DNA of 64,000 nt from Hydrogenophaga sp. Root209. Lineage in GTDB: Bacteria > Pseudomonadota > Gammaproteobacteria > Burkholderiales > Burkholderiaceae_C. A model generated the notes under the pieces. That model was not told the DNA's origin, did no database searches, and worked only from the letters and a program-made list of their open reading frames with translations. The stretch's first letter is position 1; every line of letters starts with the position of its first letter. Where the stretch lies: positions 293,993-357,992 of the forward strand of contig NZ_LMIE01000030.1 in assembly GCF_001428625.1 (NCBI RefSeq), in the 5' to 3' direction. Positions 44,673-53,817 of the stretch are shown piece by piece. A program made the position numbers and the translations under genes.

Positions 44673-44876
44673 TCAAATACCCATGCCGGGCAGCATCTGT
44701 GCCATGTGACCCATGTTGGTCTCATGAACAGTGACTGATCCGCGCAGATGGCGCTTGTTCTTGGTGGTCTTCTTGGTCAGGATGTGACGTTTGAAGGCTT
44801 GACCGCGCTTGACGGTGCCACCGGGACGAACGCGAAAACGCTTTTTCGCGCTGCTCTTGGTCTTCATTTTGGGCAT
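44673..44876 (-). CDS. rpmI: 50S ribosomal protein L35
   Basis: 67 residues, [20 protein letters not shown] with [19 protein letters not shown] chose MPKMKTK because GGAG is 8 bases upstream; an ATG two codons earlier exists. It lies between infC and rplT. The 185-base leader upstream carries structured RNA elements. Confidence 0.96.
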   Translation of the reverse strand: MPKMKTKSSAKKRFRVRPGGTVKRGQAFKRHILTKKTTKNKRHLRGSVTVHETNMGHMAQMLPGMGI

Positions 44877-45061
44877 CTTCATGCTCCTTTTCGTTTGTGC
44901 TCGTGAGGCGCTGCGAACCTTCCGCAGACTTGTTGGCCCCGAGCCACTTTTTATGGAAAACCTTTCGGCTTTCCGGTTCGGCGTCCGGCTTTTCAGCCAG
45001 CGCCTCGGACCGGCAGGAGACTACCCCGCCCGTCCAATGCTGTTCGTCTCGCCAGCGGCCT
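44877..45061 (-). ncRNA. Structured leader between infC and rpmI (candidate L20-responsive element)
   Basis: On the minus strand two hairpins with GAAA loops are visible: GGAAAGCC-GAAA-GGTTTTCC (44955-44974, 8 pairs with one G-T) and GGCT-GAAA-AGCC just 5' of it (about 44988-44999). E. coli has an L20-binding translational operator in the same gene interval. The position supports this function; a shared fold has not been shown. Confidence 0.45.
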
Positions 45062-45673
45062 TCAGGCTACCGGTTGTCCTGCCGCAGGCGCTGCCGCCTC
45101 GGTGGGTTTCGCTGCGCCGCCACCCGTCTTCTTGCGACCGGGGGCAATCATCATGATCATCTGGCGGCCTTCCAGCTTGGGGAATTGCTCCACGATGATC
45201 GAATCGGCCAGCTCGTCACGAATGCGGTTCAACAGGGCCAGACCCAGATCCTGGTGGGTGATCTCACGACCGCGGAACCGCAGCGTGATCTTGCATTTGT
45301 CACCATCGTCCAGAAAGCGCCGGATGTTGCGCATCTTGATGTTGTAGTCGCCGTCGTCGGTACCGGGTCGGAACTTGATTTCCTTGATCTCGATGACCGT
45401 CTGCTTGGCCTTGGCTTCCGCCGCCTTCTTCTGCTCCTGGTACTTGAACTTGCCGTAGTCCATCAGGCGACACACAGGAGGCACGGCCGTGGCCGCGATT
45501 TCGACCAGGTCCACGTCCAGTTCACCGGCCATGCGCAGCGCTTCTTGCAGACTGACGATGCCCAGTGGCTCGTTTTCCGGGCCGTTGAGGCGAACCTCGG
45601 GGGCCATGATTTCACGGTTCAGTCGGTGTGCGCGCTCTTCACGTTGGCGGCGGTCGCGAAAGTTGGTAGCTAT
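45062..45673 (-). CDS. infC: Translation initiation factor IF-3 (AUA start)
   Basis: 203 residues. The homologous N-terminus [20 protein letters not shown] is encoded upstream of the first ATG (45607) and in the same frame. Its only plausible initiation codon is ATA at 45671-45673, with AAGGA seven bases before it. IF-3 domains follow: [20 protein letters not shown] (N-domain), [20 protein letters not shown] (linker helix), and the C-domain with [26 protein letters not shown] over residues 112-137. A Gly/Ala/Pro-rich tail of about 25 residues ends the protein, typical for Comamonadaceae. Confidence 0.93.
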   Translation of the reverse strand: MATNFRDRRQREERAHRLNREIMAPEVRLNGPENEPLGIVSLQEALRMAGELDVDLVEIAATAVPPVCRLMDYGKFKYQEQKKAAEAKAKQTVIEIKEIKFRPGTDDGDYNIKMRNIRRFLDDGDKCKITLRFRGREITHQDLGLALLNRIRDELADSIIVEQFPKLEGRQMIMMIAPGRKKTGGGAAKPTEAAAPAAGQPVA

Positions 45674-45707
45674 GGTGAGTTCCTTGATGTGGGCTGTTCA
45701 GGCGAAA

Positions 45708-45727
45708 GGGCGGCCCCTCGGCCGCCC
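45708..45727 (-). terminator. Strong hairpin between thrS and infC
   Basis: GGGCGGCC and GGCCGCCC form 8 G-C-rich pairs around a four-base loop; on the minus strand TTTCG follows. The T tract is short, so it may slow transcription or protect RNA, and part of the transcript should read through to infC. Confidence 0.55.
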
Positions 45728-45781
45728 ACATGCACATGAAGTGCGCCGCGGCAGCGAGGGCATCAACCTGGATGTTTGCAA

Positions 45782-47689
45782 TCAAACCTTGGATGAAACG
45801 TCTGCCGCAATGAGTTTGGAAAAGGCTTCCAGCGGCATGACACCGAGGTCTTTGTTACCCCGAGCCCGCACAGCCACGGCACCAGCTTCTTTCTCTTTGT
45901 CGCCCACGACAATGATGAAAGGCAGCTTTTGCAACGCGTGCTCTCGTATTTTATACGTTATTTTCTCGTTGCGCAGGTCTGTGATGACCCTAAGCCCTTG
46001 ATTTTGCAATGATTTCGCGATTTCCCGACAGTAATCAGCCTGCGCATCGGTGATGTTGAGCACCGCCACCTGCACGGGCGAGAGCCAAGTGGGCAGCGCG
46101 CCGGCGTGTTCTTCGATCAGGATGCCGATGAAGCGCTCCAGGCTGCCGACGATGGCCCGGTGCAGCATGACGGGGCGGTGGCGCGCGCCATCTTCACCCA
46201 CGTACTCGGCATCCAGCCGCTCGGGCATGGAGAAATCGACTTGCATGGTGCCGCACTGCCACTGCCGGCCGATGGCGTCCTTCAGCGTGTATTCGATCTT
46301 CGGACCGTAGAACGCGCCGTCGCCAGGCGATATTTCGAATTCGCAGCCAGAGGCGCGCAGGCTTTCCATCAACGCGTGCTCTGCCTTGTCCCAGACTTCG
46401 TCGGAGCCGATGCGCGCGTCAGGTCTCGTGGCGACCTTGTAGATGATGTTCTTGAAGCCGAAGTCGGCGTAGACCTTCTGCAGCAATGCCGTGTAGGCCA
46501 GGCACTCGGGCAGGATCTGCTCTTCGGTGCAGAAGATGTGGCCATCGTCCTGCGTGAAGCCTCGCACGCGCATGATGCCGTGCAAGCCGCCACTGGGTTC
46601 GTTGCGGTGGCACTGGCCGAACTCGCCGTAGCGCAGCGGCAGGTCGCGATAGCTCTTGATGCCCTGCTTGTAGATCAGGATGTGGCCCGGGCAATTCATG
46701 GGCTTCAAGGCGTAGTCGCGCTTTTCACTCTCGGTGGTGAACATGTTGTCGCGGTACTTGTCCCAGTGACCGGTCTTCTCCCACAGCGACTTGTCGATGA
46801 TCTGCGGGCCCTTGACCTCCTGGTAGCCGTTGTCGCGGTAGACGCGGCGCATGTACTGCTCGACCTCCTGCCACAGCGTCCAGCCCTTGGGGTGCCAGAA
46901 CACCAGGCCGGGTGCGTGCTCGTCGATGTGGAACAGATCGAGTTCACGCCCGAGCTTGCGGTGGTCGCGCTTCTCGGCCTCCTCGATCATGGTCAGATGC
47001 TGCTGCAGTTCGTCCTTGGTGGCCCAGGCCGTGCCGTAAATGCGCTGCAGCATCTCGTTGCGGTGGTCGCCGCGCCAGTAGGCGCCGGCCACCTTCATGA
47101 GTTTGAAGTGCTTGAGCTTGCCTGTGCTGGGCACGTGGGGGCCGCGGCACAGATCTTCGAATGCGCCTTCGCGGTAGAGCGACACATCTTCGTTGCTCGG
47201 GATGCTGGCAATGATTTCGGCCTTGTAGTGCTCCCCCATGCCCTTGAAATACGCCACGGCTTCGTCGCGCGGCAACACGCGGCGCACCACCGGCTCGTCC
47301 TTGTTGGCAAGCTCGGTCATGCGCTTTTCGATCGCCACCAAATCATCGGGCGTGAAGGGCCGCTTGTACGAGAAGTCGTAGAAGAAGCCGTGCTCGATCA
47401 CCGGGCCGATGGTCACCTGCGCGTCCGGGAACAGCTCCTTCACCGCATAGGCCAGCAGGTGGGCGGTGGAATGGCGGATGACTTCCAGGCCGTCGGCATC
47501 CTTGGCGGTGACGATGGAGAGAGGGCTGTCCTGCGTGATGAGGAAACTGGTGTCAACCACCTTGCCGTCAATCTTGCCGGCCAGCGCGGCCTTGGCCAAG
47601 CCGCTGCCGATTGAGGCAGCGACGTCGGCCACGGTAACCGGGCCGGGAAATTCGCGTTGGGAACCGTCGGGGAGCGTGATGTGCAACAT
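45782..47689 (-). CDS. thrS: Threonyl-tRNA synthetase
   Basis: 635 residues from [23 protein letters not shown] domain (1-62), editing domain with [17 protein letters not shown], and the class II core with zinc ligands ([10 protein letters not shown], Cys; later His residues), [11 protein letters not shown]-like motif 2 and LSRALIGS-type motif 3 ([20 protein letters not shown]). The anticodon-binding domain ends the protein. It is the first gene of the translation operon and is preceded by a structured leader with a terminator. Confidence 0.96.
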   Translation of the reverse strand: MLHITLPDGSQREFPGPVTVADVAASIGSGLAKAALAGKIDGKVVDTSFLITQDSPLSIVTAKDADGLEVIRHSTAHLLAYAVKELFPDAQVTIGPVIEHGFFYDFSYKRPFTPDDLVAIEKRMTELANKDEPVVRRVLPRDEAVAYFKGMGEHYKAEIIASIPSNEDVSLYREGAFEDLCRGPHVPSTGKLKHFKLMKVAGAYWRGDHRNEMLQRIYGTAWATKDELQQHLTMIEEAEKRDHRKLGRELDLFHIDEHAPGLVFWHPKGWTLWQEVEQYMRRVYRDNGYQEVKGPQIIDKSLWEKTGHWDKYRDNMFTTESEKRDYALKPMNCPGHILIYKQGIKSYRDLPLRYGEFGQCHRNEPSGGLHGIMRVRGFTQDDGHIFCTEEQILPECLAYTALLQKVYADFGFKNIIYKVATRPDARIGSDEVWDKAEHALMESLRASGCEFEISPGDGAFYGPKIEYTLKDAIGRQWQCGTMQVDFSMPERLDAEYVGEDGARHRPVMLHRAIVGSLERFIGILIEEHAGALPTWLSPVQVAVLNITDAQADYCREIAKSLQNQGLRVITDLRNEKITYKIREHALQKLPFIIVVGDKEKEAGAVAVRARGNKDLGVMPLEAFSKLIAADVSSKV

Positions 47690-47704
47690 GGGGAGGTCCA
47701 GAAA

Positions 47705-47732
47705 ACAAAAAAGCGCGGCAGGGGCCGCGCTG
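47705..47732 (-). terminator. Terminator in the thrS leader
   Basis: AGCGCGGC and GCCGCGCT (8 pairs) are followed on the minus strand by TTTTTTG; the T tract ends about 16 bases before the thrS start codon. Placed upstream of thrS, it is well located for attenuation. Confidence 0.82.
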
Positions 47733-47760
47733 GTGTGGGTCAAAAGGGAATCGGGCAGGC

Positions 47761-47808
47761 GCGAACTGCGGGCCTTAGAAGGCCGGGAGGGTGATCTCCT
47801 GAGTTCGC
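47761..47808 (-). ncRNA. Candidate three-way-junction leader RNA of thrS
   Basis: Seven perfect pairs (GCGAACT at 47761-47767 with AGTTCGC at 47802-47808) close two hairpins: GGCCT-TAGA-AGGCC (47771-47784) and GGAG-GGTGAT-CTCC (47786-47799; loop sequences given on the plus strand). It lies between the aceA terminator and the thrS terminator, at the expected place for a sensor. I do not recognise it as a named riboswitch or T-box. Confidence 0.55.
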
Positions 47809-47869
47809 GGTGTCATAACCAGATTGCCTTTCTCGCTCTTGCTGATTCAAAGAAGCATTGATTTTCCCA

Positions 47870-47895
47870 TAAAAAAGCCACCCCGAAGGGTGGCG
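47870..47895 (-). terminator. Rho-independent terminator of aceA
   Basis: On the minus strand GCCACCC-TTCG-GGGTGGC (7 pairs) is followed by six T, 45 bases past the aceA stop. Confidence 0.9.
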
Positions 47896-47937
47896 ATTCT
47901 TGTCTCCTCCAACCGCTCTGGGGCGGACTCAGGGATT

Positions 47938-49269
47938 TCAGTGGAACTGCTCTTCTTCGGTCGAGCCGGTCAGGGCCTTCACGCTGGAGGAGCCACCCTG
48001 GATCACAGTGGTCACGTCGTCGAAGTAACCCGCGCCCACTTCCTGCTGGTGCGACACGAAGGTGTAGCCCTTGTCGCGTGCGGCGAATTCCTGCTCTTGA
48101 ACCATCTCGGTGTAGTGCTTCATGCCTTCGCCGCGGGCGTAGGCGTGGGCGAACTGGAAGGTGTTGAACCAGTTGATGTGGATGCCGGCCAGCGTGATGA
48201 ACTGGTACTTATAGCCCAGCGCGGCCAGGTCTTCCTGGAACGAGGCAATCTGCTTGTCGTTGAGGTTCTTCTTCCAGTTGAACGAAGGCGAGCAGTTGTA
48301 CGACAGCAGCTTGCCGGGGCACGCGGCTTGCACGGCTTGCGCGAATTCGCGGGCGAAGCCGATGTCGGGCACGCCAGTCTCGCACCACACCAGATCGGCG
48401 TAGGGCGCGTAAGCGATGCCACGGCTGATGGCTTGTTCCAGGCCGTTCTTGACGCGGTAGAAACCTTCCTGCGTGCGCTCGCCGGTGAGGAAAGGTTTGT
48501 CATTGGCGTCGTGGTCGCTGGTGATCAGGTTGGCGGCTTCGGCGTCGGTGCGGGCCAGCACGATGGTGGACACGCCCATCACGTCGGCGGCGAAGCGCGC
48601 GGCGATGAGTTTCTCGCAAGCCTCTTGCGTGGGCACGAGCACCTTGCCACCCATGTGGCCGCACTTCTTCACGGCGGCCAACTGGTCTTCGAAGTGCACG
48701 CCGGCGGCACCGGCGGCAATCATGTTCTTCATCAGTTCGAACGCGTTCAACACGCCGCCGAAACCGGCTTCGGCGTCGGCCACGATCGGCAGGAAGTAGT
48801 CGATGAACTCCGGGCTACCCGGCTCGATGCCACGGCCCCACTGGATTTCGTCGGCGCGCTTGAAGGTGTTGTTGATGCGGCGAACCATGGTGGGCACCGA
48901 GTCGTAGGCATACAGCGACTGGTCGGGGTACATGGTTTCAGAGGTGTTGCCGTCAGCGGCCACTTGCCAGCCCGACAGGTACACGGCTTCCAGGCCGGCC
49001 TTGGCTTGCTGCATGGCCTGACCGGCGGAGATGGCGCCGAAGGCGTTCACGTAGCCCTTCTTGGAGCCGCCGTTGACCTTGTCCCAGAGCTTCTCGGCGC
49101 CGCGCTTGGCCAAGGTGTGCTCGATCTGCATGCTGCCGCGCAGGCGCACGACGTCGGCGGCCGAGTAGCCACGCTTGACACCTTTCCAGCGAGGGTTGGT
49201 CGCCCAGTCTTTTTCCAGGGCTTCGATTTGCTGCTGGCGGCTCAGTTGCTCGGTCAGGGATTGAGGCAT
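47938..49269 (-). CDS. aceA: Isocitrate lyase
   Basis: 443 residues from [20 protein letters not shown]. Catalytic cysteine segment [15 protein letters not shown], metal-binding HFEDQLAA, and [20 protein letters not shown]. It cleaves isocitrate to succinate and glyoxylate, the first step of the glyoxylate shunt used during growth on acetate, fatty acids or stored PHB. Malate synthase is not in the window. An in-frame ATG at 49353 would add 28 residues unlike the family. The A+T-rich region upstream carries repeated palindromes. Confidence 0.96.
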   Translation of the reverse strand: MPQSLTEQLSRQQQIEALEKDWATNPRWKGVKRGYSAADVVRLRGSMQIEHTLAKRGAEKLWDKVNGGSKKGYVNAFGAISAGQAMQQAKAGLEAVYLSGWQVAADGNTSETMYPDQSLYAYDSVPTMVRRINNTFKRADEIQWGRGIEPGSPEFIDYFLPIVADAEAGFGGVLNAFELMKNMIAAGAAGVHFEDQLAAVKKCGHMGGKVLVPTQEACEKLIAARFAADVMGVSTIVLARTDAEAANLITSDHDANDKPFLTGERTQEGFYRVKNGLEQAISRGIAYAPYADLVWCETGVPDIGFAREFAQAVQAACPGKLLSYNCSPSFNWKKNLNDKQIASFQEDLAALGYKYQFITLAGIHINWFNTFQFAHAYARGEGMKHYTEMVQEQEFAARDKGYTFVSHQQEVGAGYFDDVTTVIQGGSSSVKALTGSTEEEQFH

Positions 49270-49358
49270 GGGGATACTCCGTGAGGTTGATGGAACAGGG
49301 GCGGCTTCGGGGTTGTGCAAACTCTCTTGCAGCGCCTCAGCCAGTGCCTTCACTTTAA

Positions 49359-49402
49359 GTCTTATAGAAGACTTTTATAGGCTCTTATGTCTTATATAAG
49401 AG
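49359..49402. promoter_or_regulatory. Two copies of a palindromic operator-like motif upstream of aceA
   Basis: GTCTTATAGAAGAC (49359-49372) and GTCTTATATAAGAG (49389-49402) are near-identical palindromes spaced 30 bases apart, about three helical turns. They lie 90-133 bases upstream of the aceA start, a suitable place for a regulator binding as two dimers. Confidence 0.6.
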
Positions 49403-49565
49403 AAGAAATTTTTCTTTGTTTATCAATGATGTTTTCTCATATTTTCTCAATGTGGAAATTGTTTTCTTGTATTGAGAAATTTTTCCGCACCGCACCATTC
49501 TTGAATTTCACAATAAGAAATTTAGTTCTCTCATCCCGAAAAGTGGCAGCAGCAAAGCTTCGGGC
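49403..49565. other. A+T-rich intergenic region between aceA and the EamA gene
   Basis: No gene is supported. Base composition differs strongly from the window. TTTCTCAAT (49443-49451) and ATTGAGAAA (49471-49479) form a 9-base inverted repeat. A short plus-strand frame (49387-49569, MSYIREEIFLCLSMMF) exists but has no ribosome site and a biased composition; I do not call it. Confidence 0.5.
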
Positions 49566-50537
49566 ATGATCCAGCCCACTTCCGAATCGACCGTTCTCGT
49601 GAATCCCACCCTTCCCCTGAACCGCTGGTGGGCCTATGCCTGCCTCGCGCTGAGCATGTCACTCGTGGGCAGCTACGTGGCCCTGTCCAAGCCGCTGGTG
49701 CTCGTGTTCCCCATCTTCTTGCTGGCCTGGCTGCGTTTCGGCATTGGTGGGCTGGCCATGGGGCGCTGGTTGAAGAAGCCGCAGGGCGAACCGCCCATCA
49801 CGCCACACACGCGCTGGCTGCTGTTCCTCGAATCGTTCCTGGGCAACTTCCTTTTTTCCATCTGCATGCTGTTTGGCGTGAGCATGACCACGGCGGTGGC
49901 TGCTGGCGTGGTCATGTCGTCCATCCCGGCGGTGGTGGCGGTTCTGAGCTGGGTCTTCCTGCGCGAGCGCGTTGGCTGGCGAAGTGCAGCAGGCATCGCT
50001 TGCGCAGCCATCGGCATTGGCCTGTTTTCGCTGCAGAAGGTCGACGGCGGCACGGTCCCCGACGTCAGCGGTCCCTTTGGCATCAGCCGGGCCCTGCTGG
50101 GCAACGTGCTGGTGTTCGCAGCGGTGGTGTGCGAAGCGTCTTACGTGGTGATCGGCAAGCGCCTCACCGAAGGTTTGGGGCCCAAACGCATCTCGGCCAT
50201 CATCAATTTGTGGGGCTTTGCGCTGGTCACGCCGCTCGGACTGTGGGCCGCGTGGTCGTTCGACTTCGGCACCGTGAGTCTGCCGATCTGGACACTGTTG
50301 GTGTTCTATGCACTGGCGGCCAGTGTGTGGACGGTGTGGCTGTGGATGACCGGCCTGAAAACCGTCCCGGCCTCTCAGGCCGGCGTGTTCACCGTGATGC
50401 TGCCGGTGAGTGCAGCGGCCATCGGCGTGCTGTTCATGGGTGAGCGCCTCACCGCTTTGCAGATGGTGGCCTTCGGCATCGCCCTGCTCGGACTCCTGCT
50501 GGCCACCCTGCCCCAACGACGCTCGGCACAAGCCTGA
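49566..50537 (+). CDS. EamA/DMT-family transporter
   Basis: 323 residues, ten predicted membrane helices in two EamA repeats (for example VGSYVALSKPLVLVFPIFLL and VFAAVVCEASYVVIGKRLTE). It resembles RhaT/DMT-type metabolite exporters of amino acids or drug-like compounds. Substrate unknown. It converges with the next gene, one base apart. Confidence 0.82.
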   Translation: MIQPTSESTVLVNPTLPLNRWWAYACLALSMSLVGSYVALSKPLVLVFPIFLLAWLRFGIGGLAMGRWLKKPQGEPPITPHTRWLLFLESFLGNFLFSICMLFGVSMTTAVAAGVVMSSIPAVVAVLSWVFLRERVGWRSAAGIACAAIGIGLFSLQKVDGGTVPDVSGPFGISRALLGNVLVFAAVVCEASYVVIGKRLTEGLGPKRISAIINLWGFALVTPLGLWAAWSFDFGTVSLPIWTLLVFYALAASVWTVWLWMTGLKTVPASQAGVFTVMLPVSAAAIGVLFMGERLTALQMVAFGIALLGLLLATLPQRRSAQA

Positions 50538-50538
50538 T

Positions 50539-51210
50539 TCACAGGCACCACAGGCCGGTGGGCTGGGTGATGCCCATCCACAGCGCCCAGCCGGAAGTCA
50601 CCGCCAGCGCCAACCCCGCCAGCCGGATGCCCCAGGCGCCCGATCGCGCGCCGTTCAGCCGCAGCAGCAGCCACGGAGCGGCGGTCAACGAAATCGAGGT
50701 GCCGATGGAAAACAGCGCCATGATCGCGGCGCCCTCCAGTGCGTTGGCCGAGAGCGACGCCACCAGCAGCGCCGAGTACAACAAACCGCAAGGCATCAAT
50801 GCCCAAGCCACGCCCAGCACCACCGGCGCGCGCTGGCCCATGGACATGAACACCGGGCGGGCCTTGCGCCAGATGTTCTGACCCATGCTCTCGATCCAGG
50901 CCGGCTGGCGCGCACGCCACAGCAGCGTCATGCCCAGCAGCAAGGCCGCCACGTGGAACGAGGTCCACACCGGGCGGATCACCGTCGTGTTGGTGCCCAG
51001 CCAGGCCAGGCCTTGTACCGAGCCTGCCGCGAAAGCACCGAACAGCGCATAGCCGACCATGCGGCTGACCTGAAAGGTCCACAGCGCCTGGGTGCTGCGC
51101 GCACCCGCGGTGCGGCTGATGCCGGCGCAGGCCGCACCGCACATGGCCACGCAGTGGGGGCCACCCACCACACCCATGAACAAGGCCGTGATCGCCATCG
51201 AGGTTTGCAT
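50539..51210 (-). CDS. TauE/SafE-like six-helix membrane protein of the cbb3 region
   Basis: 223 residues, six or seven membrane helices. The start MQTSMAITALFMGVVGGPHC VAMCGAACAG contains paired cysteines in the first helix (residues 18-33), as in the DsbD-like/SafE proteins found next to cytochrome cbb3 genes and proposed to move copper or reductant. It lies 19 bases after the hemN stop on the same strand. Confidence 0.75.
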   Translation of the reverse strand: MQTSMAITALFMGVVGGPHCVAMCGAACAGISRTAGARSTQALWTFQVSRMVGYALFGAFAAGSVQGLAWLGTNTTVIRPVWTSFHVAALLLGMTLLWRARQPAWIESMGQNIWRKARPVFMSMGQRAPVVLGVAWALMPCGLLYSALLVASLSANALEGAAIMALFSIGTSISLTAAPWLLLRLNGARSGAWGIRLAGLALAVTSGWALWMGITQPTGLWCL

Positions 51211-51229
51211 GGGGTCAATGTAGTGCAGC

Positions 51230-52609
51230 TCAGATGATCTTGGAGAACCGCGCTCGATCCTGGTCCACCCTCAGGTATTTGTCGAACACCATGGCGATGG
51301 CACGCACCAGGTACCAGCCGGCCTCGGTCACCTGGAGGCCGGCCTTGTCCAGGCGCACCAGCCCGTGCTCGGCCAAGCCCTCAAGGATTTCCAGCTCACG
51401 CGCGAAATAGCCCCTGAAATCGATCAGGTGTCCGAGTTCGATCGACTCGAACTGCAGCTCGCCCTGGCACATCAAGGACATGATCACCGAGCGGCGCAGC
51501 AGGTCGTCGCGCGTCAGCGCCAGACCGCGCACGATCGGCAGGCGGCCCTGGTCGAGCATGTCGCGGTACTCCTCCAGCGTCTTGGCGTTCTGGCTATAGG
51601 TGGCACCGATGCGACCAATGGCCGAGACACCGAGCGCAATCAGGTCGCAGTCGGGCTGGGTGCTGTAGCCCTGGAAGTTGCGGTGCAGCCTGCCCTGTCG
51701 CTTGGCCACGGCCAAGGCGTCGGTGGGCAGGGCGAAATGATCCATGCCCACGTACACGTAGCCAGCGTCCTGCAATGCATCGAGCGAAGCCGACAGCATG
51801 GACAGCTTGGCACTGCCGCTGGGCAGCTCGGCAGCGATGATGCGCCGCTGCGGCTTGAAGCGCGAGGGCAGGTGCGCATAGGCGTAGAGCGCGATGCGGT
51901 CGGGCCGCAACTCATTGACCTGTGCGAGCGTGCGCGCGAACGACTCCGGCGTCTGCATGGGCAGGCCATAGATCAGGTCGACATTGATCGATTCGAACCC
52001 GATGCGCCGTGCCGCAGCCACCAGGGCAAACACCTGCTCCGCGGGCTGAAGGCGGTGCACCGCCTTTTGCACCGTGGGGTCGAAGTCCTGCACGCCGAAG
52101 CTCAGGCGGTTGAAGCCCAGACGCGCCAGCGTGCGCAGGCGCTCTTCGGTCACGGTGCGCGGATCCACCTCGATCGAATACTCACCGCCCGGCACCAGCG
52201 TGAAATGCGAGCGCAGCATGCTCATGAGGTCTTCAAGCTCGCTGTCCGACAGGAAGGTCGGTGTGCCGCCGCCCAGGTGCAGCTGCGACACGTTCTGGCC
52301 CGAACCGACGTGTGCCACCTGCAACTCCACCTCAAGCGCGAGGTAGCGCAGGTACTCGGCGGCGCGTTCGTGGTGCTTGGTGATCACCTTGTTACAGGCG
52401 CAGTAGTAGCAGACCGATTCGCAGAACGGAATGTGCACGTACAGCGATAGCGGCAGCGCCATCGATCCCACCTTGCGCTGCTCGAGCGCCTGAACGTAGT
52501 CCTGCTCGGTGAAAGCTTCAACGAAGCGGTCGGCGGTGGGGTACGAGGTGTAGCGCGGTCCGGGAATGTCGAACCGGCGAAGCAGGTCGTCAGAAATGGT
52601 GTGGCTCAC
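51230..52609 (-). CDS. hemN: Oxygen-independent coproporphyrinogen III dehydrogenase
   Basis: 459 residues with a GTG start supported by GGGAGA eight bases upstream. Radical-SAM motif FCESVCYYCACNKVITKHHE (CX3CX2C plus the HemN-specific extra Cys). DRFVEAFTEQDY and RRFDIPGPRYTSYPTADRF are HemN N-terminal signatures. It makes protoporphyrinogen for heme under low oxygen. Divergent from fnr; adjacent to the cbb3 assembly genes. Confidence 0.95.
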   Translation of the reverse strand: MSHTISDDLLRRFDIPGPRYTSYPTADRFVEAFTEQDYVQALEQRKVGSMALPLSLYVHIPFCESVCYYCACNKVITKHHERAAEYLRYLALEVELQVAHVGSGQNVSQLHLGGGTPTFLSDSELEDLMSMLRSHFTLVPGGEYSIEVDPRTVTEERLRTLARLGFNRLSFGVQDFDPTVQKAVHRLQPAEQVFALVAAARRIGFESINVDLIYGLPMQTPESFARTLAQVNELRPDRIALYAYAHLPSRFKPQRRIIAAELPSGSAKLSMLSASLDALQDAGYVYVGMDHFALPTDALAVAKRQGRLHRNFQGYSTQPDCDLIALGVSAIGRIGATYSQNAKTLEEYRDMLDQGRLPIVRGLALTRDDLLRRSVIMSLMCQGELQFESIELGHLIDFRGYFARELEILEGLAEHGLVRLDKAGLQVTEAGWYLVRAIAMVFDKYLRVDQDRARFSKII

Positions 52610-52755
52610 GGGGGTCTCCCAATCAATGGGGCCACTGTGCAGCACGACGGCGATGCGCCCCTTGATCTTCATCAACAGGCGGTACGGCGGGCGGTTTTGG
52701 TCATCAACACCCCACGGGGGTATGCTGTCACCTGTCACACATTCCTGGATTCTGT

Positions 52756-53475
52756 ATGGACGCCCACACGATCAAAGTTGCCTGCTCCAGCTGCAACCTG
52801 CGCGAGCTCTGTCTTCCCATGGGTTTGAACCCCGAGGAGATGGACAAGCTGGACCGCGTGATCTCCACCCGCAAACGCATCAAACGCGGTCAATCGCTCT
52901 TCAACGTGGGAGACAAGTTCACCTCCCTCTACGCCGTGCGCTCGGGCTTTTTCAAGACCTGCGTCACCACCGCCGACGGCCGCGACCAGGTGACCGGCTT
53001 TCAGATGACGGGCGAGATCATCGGCATGGACGGCATCGTGAGCGACCACCACTCCTGCGACGCGGTCGCGCTGGAAGACGCCGAGGTCTGCATCATGCCG
53101 TTCGACCAGGTTGAGGAACTCTCTCGCGAGTTCACCACGCTGCAGCACCATGTGCACAAAATCCTGAGCCGCGAGATCGTGCGCGACCATGGCGTGATGC
53201 TCTTGCTGGGCAGCATGCGGGCCGAGGAACGGCTGGCCGCCTTCCTGCTCAACCTGGTGCAGCGCCTGCACGCGCGCGGGTTCTCGCAGTCCGAGTTTGT
53301 GCTGCGCATGACGCGCGAAGAAATCGGCAGCTACCTGGGCATGAAACTCGAGACCGTGAGCCGCACGTTCTCCAAGTTCGTGGAGGACGGCATCATCGAT
53401 GTGAAGCAGCGCTACGTGCACATCAAGAACGTCGACGGCCTGCGCCAGATCGTCAACCCACAGACCTGTTTATAG
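52756..53475 (+). CDS. fnr: Fnr-type anaerobic regulator
   Basis: 239 residues. [4Fe-4S] ligands are Cys10, Cys13, Cys19 and Cys101 (VACSSCNLRELC and HHSCDAV). A cNMP-fold beta roll, dimer helix and a helix-turn-helix (EEIGSYLGMKLETVSRTFSK) with the E-X2-S-R DNA-contacting pattern of FNR follow. It should activate the cbb3 operon and other low-oxygen genes through TTGAT-N4-ATCAA sites, two of which are seen here. Divergent from hemN. Confidence 0.96.
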   Translation: MDAHTIKVACSSCNLRELCLPMGLNPEEMDKLDRVISTRKRIKRGQSLFNVGDKFTSLYAVRSGFFKTCVTTADGRDQVTGFQMTGEIIGMDGIVSDHHSCDAVALEDAEVCIMPFDQVEELSREFTTLQHHVHKILSREIVRDHGVMLLLGSMRAEERLAAFLLNLVQRLHARGFSQSEFVLRMTREEIGSYLGMKLETVSRTFSKFVEDGIIDVKQRYVHIKNVDGLRQIVNPQTCL

Positions 53476-53550
53476 AGCCCCACGCTCCGCCGCTGCGCGG
53501 GTCGCTGCCCCCCGAGGGGGCTGATCCGCATTGGGGCGGCCCTGCGGCGG
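53476..53550. repeat. G+C-rich intergenic palindromic segment
   Basis: CTCCGCCGCTGCGCGGG, CCCCCCGAGGGGG and CCGCCGCAGGGCC-type pairings are packed into 75 bases between fnr and the small membrane gene. It resembles the segment at 20.5 kb in the CCCC-GAGGGGG core. Confidence 0.45.
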
Positions 53551-53555
53551 ATCGT

Positions 53556-53786
53556 TCAAAGCTCCGACGGCGGCACGGCCAGCAGCGTGGTCAAAGCGCT
53601 CGACGCTACCGTCAACCCCCAGAACACGAAAAACGCCAGCGTGTAGACCGCTTCCCGCGACAACGCCAGCGGCGAGCCGAACCAGTGCAGGTCGCTCGGA
53701 TCCACCAGCGCAAACACGATCATCTCCAGCACGGCCGCCACCAGAAAGGCGGGCCATGCAATCCACATCAGGCGTCTTCCCCACAT
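53556..53786 (-). CDS. Small two-helix membrane protein of the cbb3 locus
   Basis: 76 residues, MWGRRLMWIAWPAFLVAAVL at the start. Two hydrophobic segments (about 6-26 and 45-65). No motif is visible. It follows the FixH-like gene by 31 bases on the same strand and is the last gene of the cco cluster. Function unknown; its constant position suggests a role in cbb3 assembly. Confidence 0.7.
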   Translation of the reverse strand: MWGRRLMWIAWPAFLVAAVLEMIVFALVDPSDLHWFGSPLALSREAVYTLAFFVFWGLTVASSALTTLLAVPPSEL

Positions 53787-53817
53787 GGGCTGGTCTCCCC
53801 GTTGTTGTGGTGGCGGA

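Noticed and set aside
47690-47869. T-box riboswitch before thrS
   Set aside because: No T-box consensus (TGGNACCGCG-like) or specifier hairpin is visible; the fold is a three-way junction.
49387-49569. A 60-codon plus-strand frame in the A+T-rich region
   Set aside because: No ribosome site, a Phe/Ser-rich composition expected of A+T-rich non-coding DNA, and an overlap with the next gene's start.
52610-52755. FNR box between hemN and fnr
   Set aside because: ATCAA and TTGAT half-sites exist (for example GTCATCAA) but no pair with correct four-base spacing.
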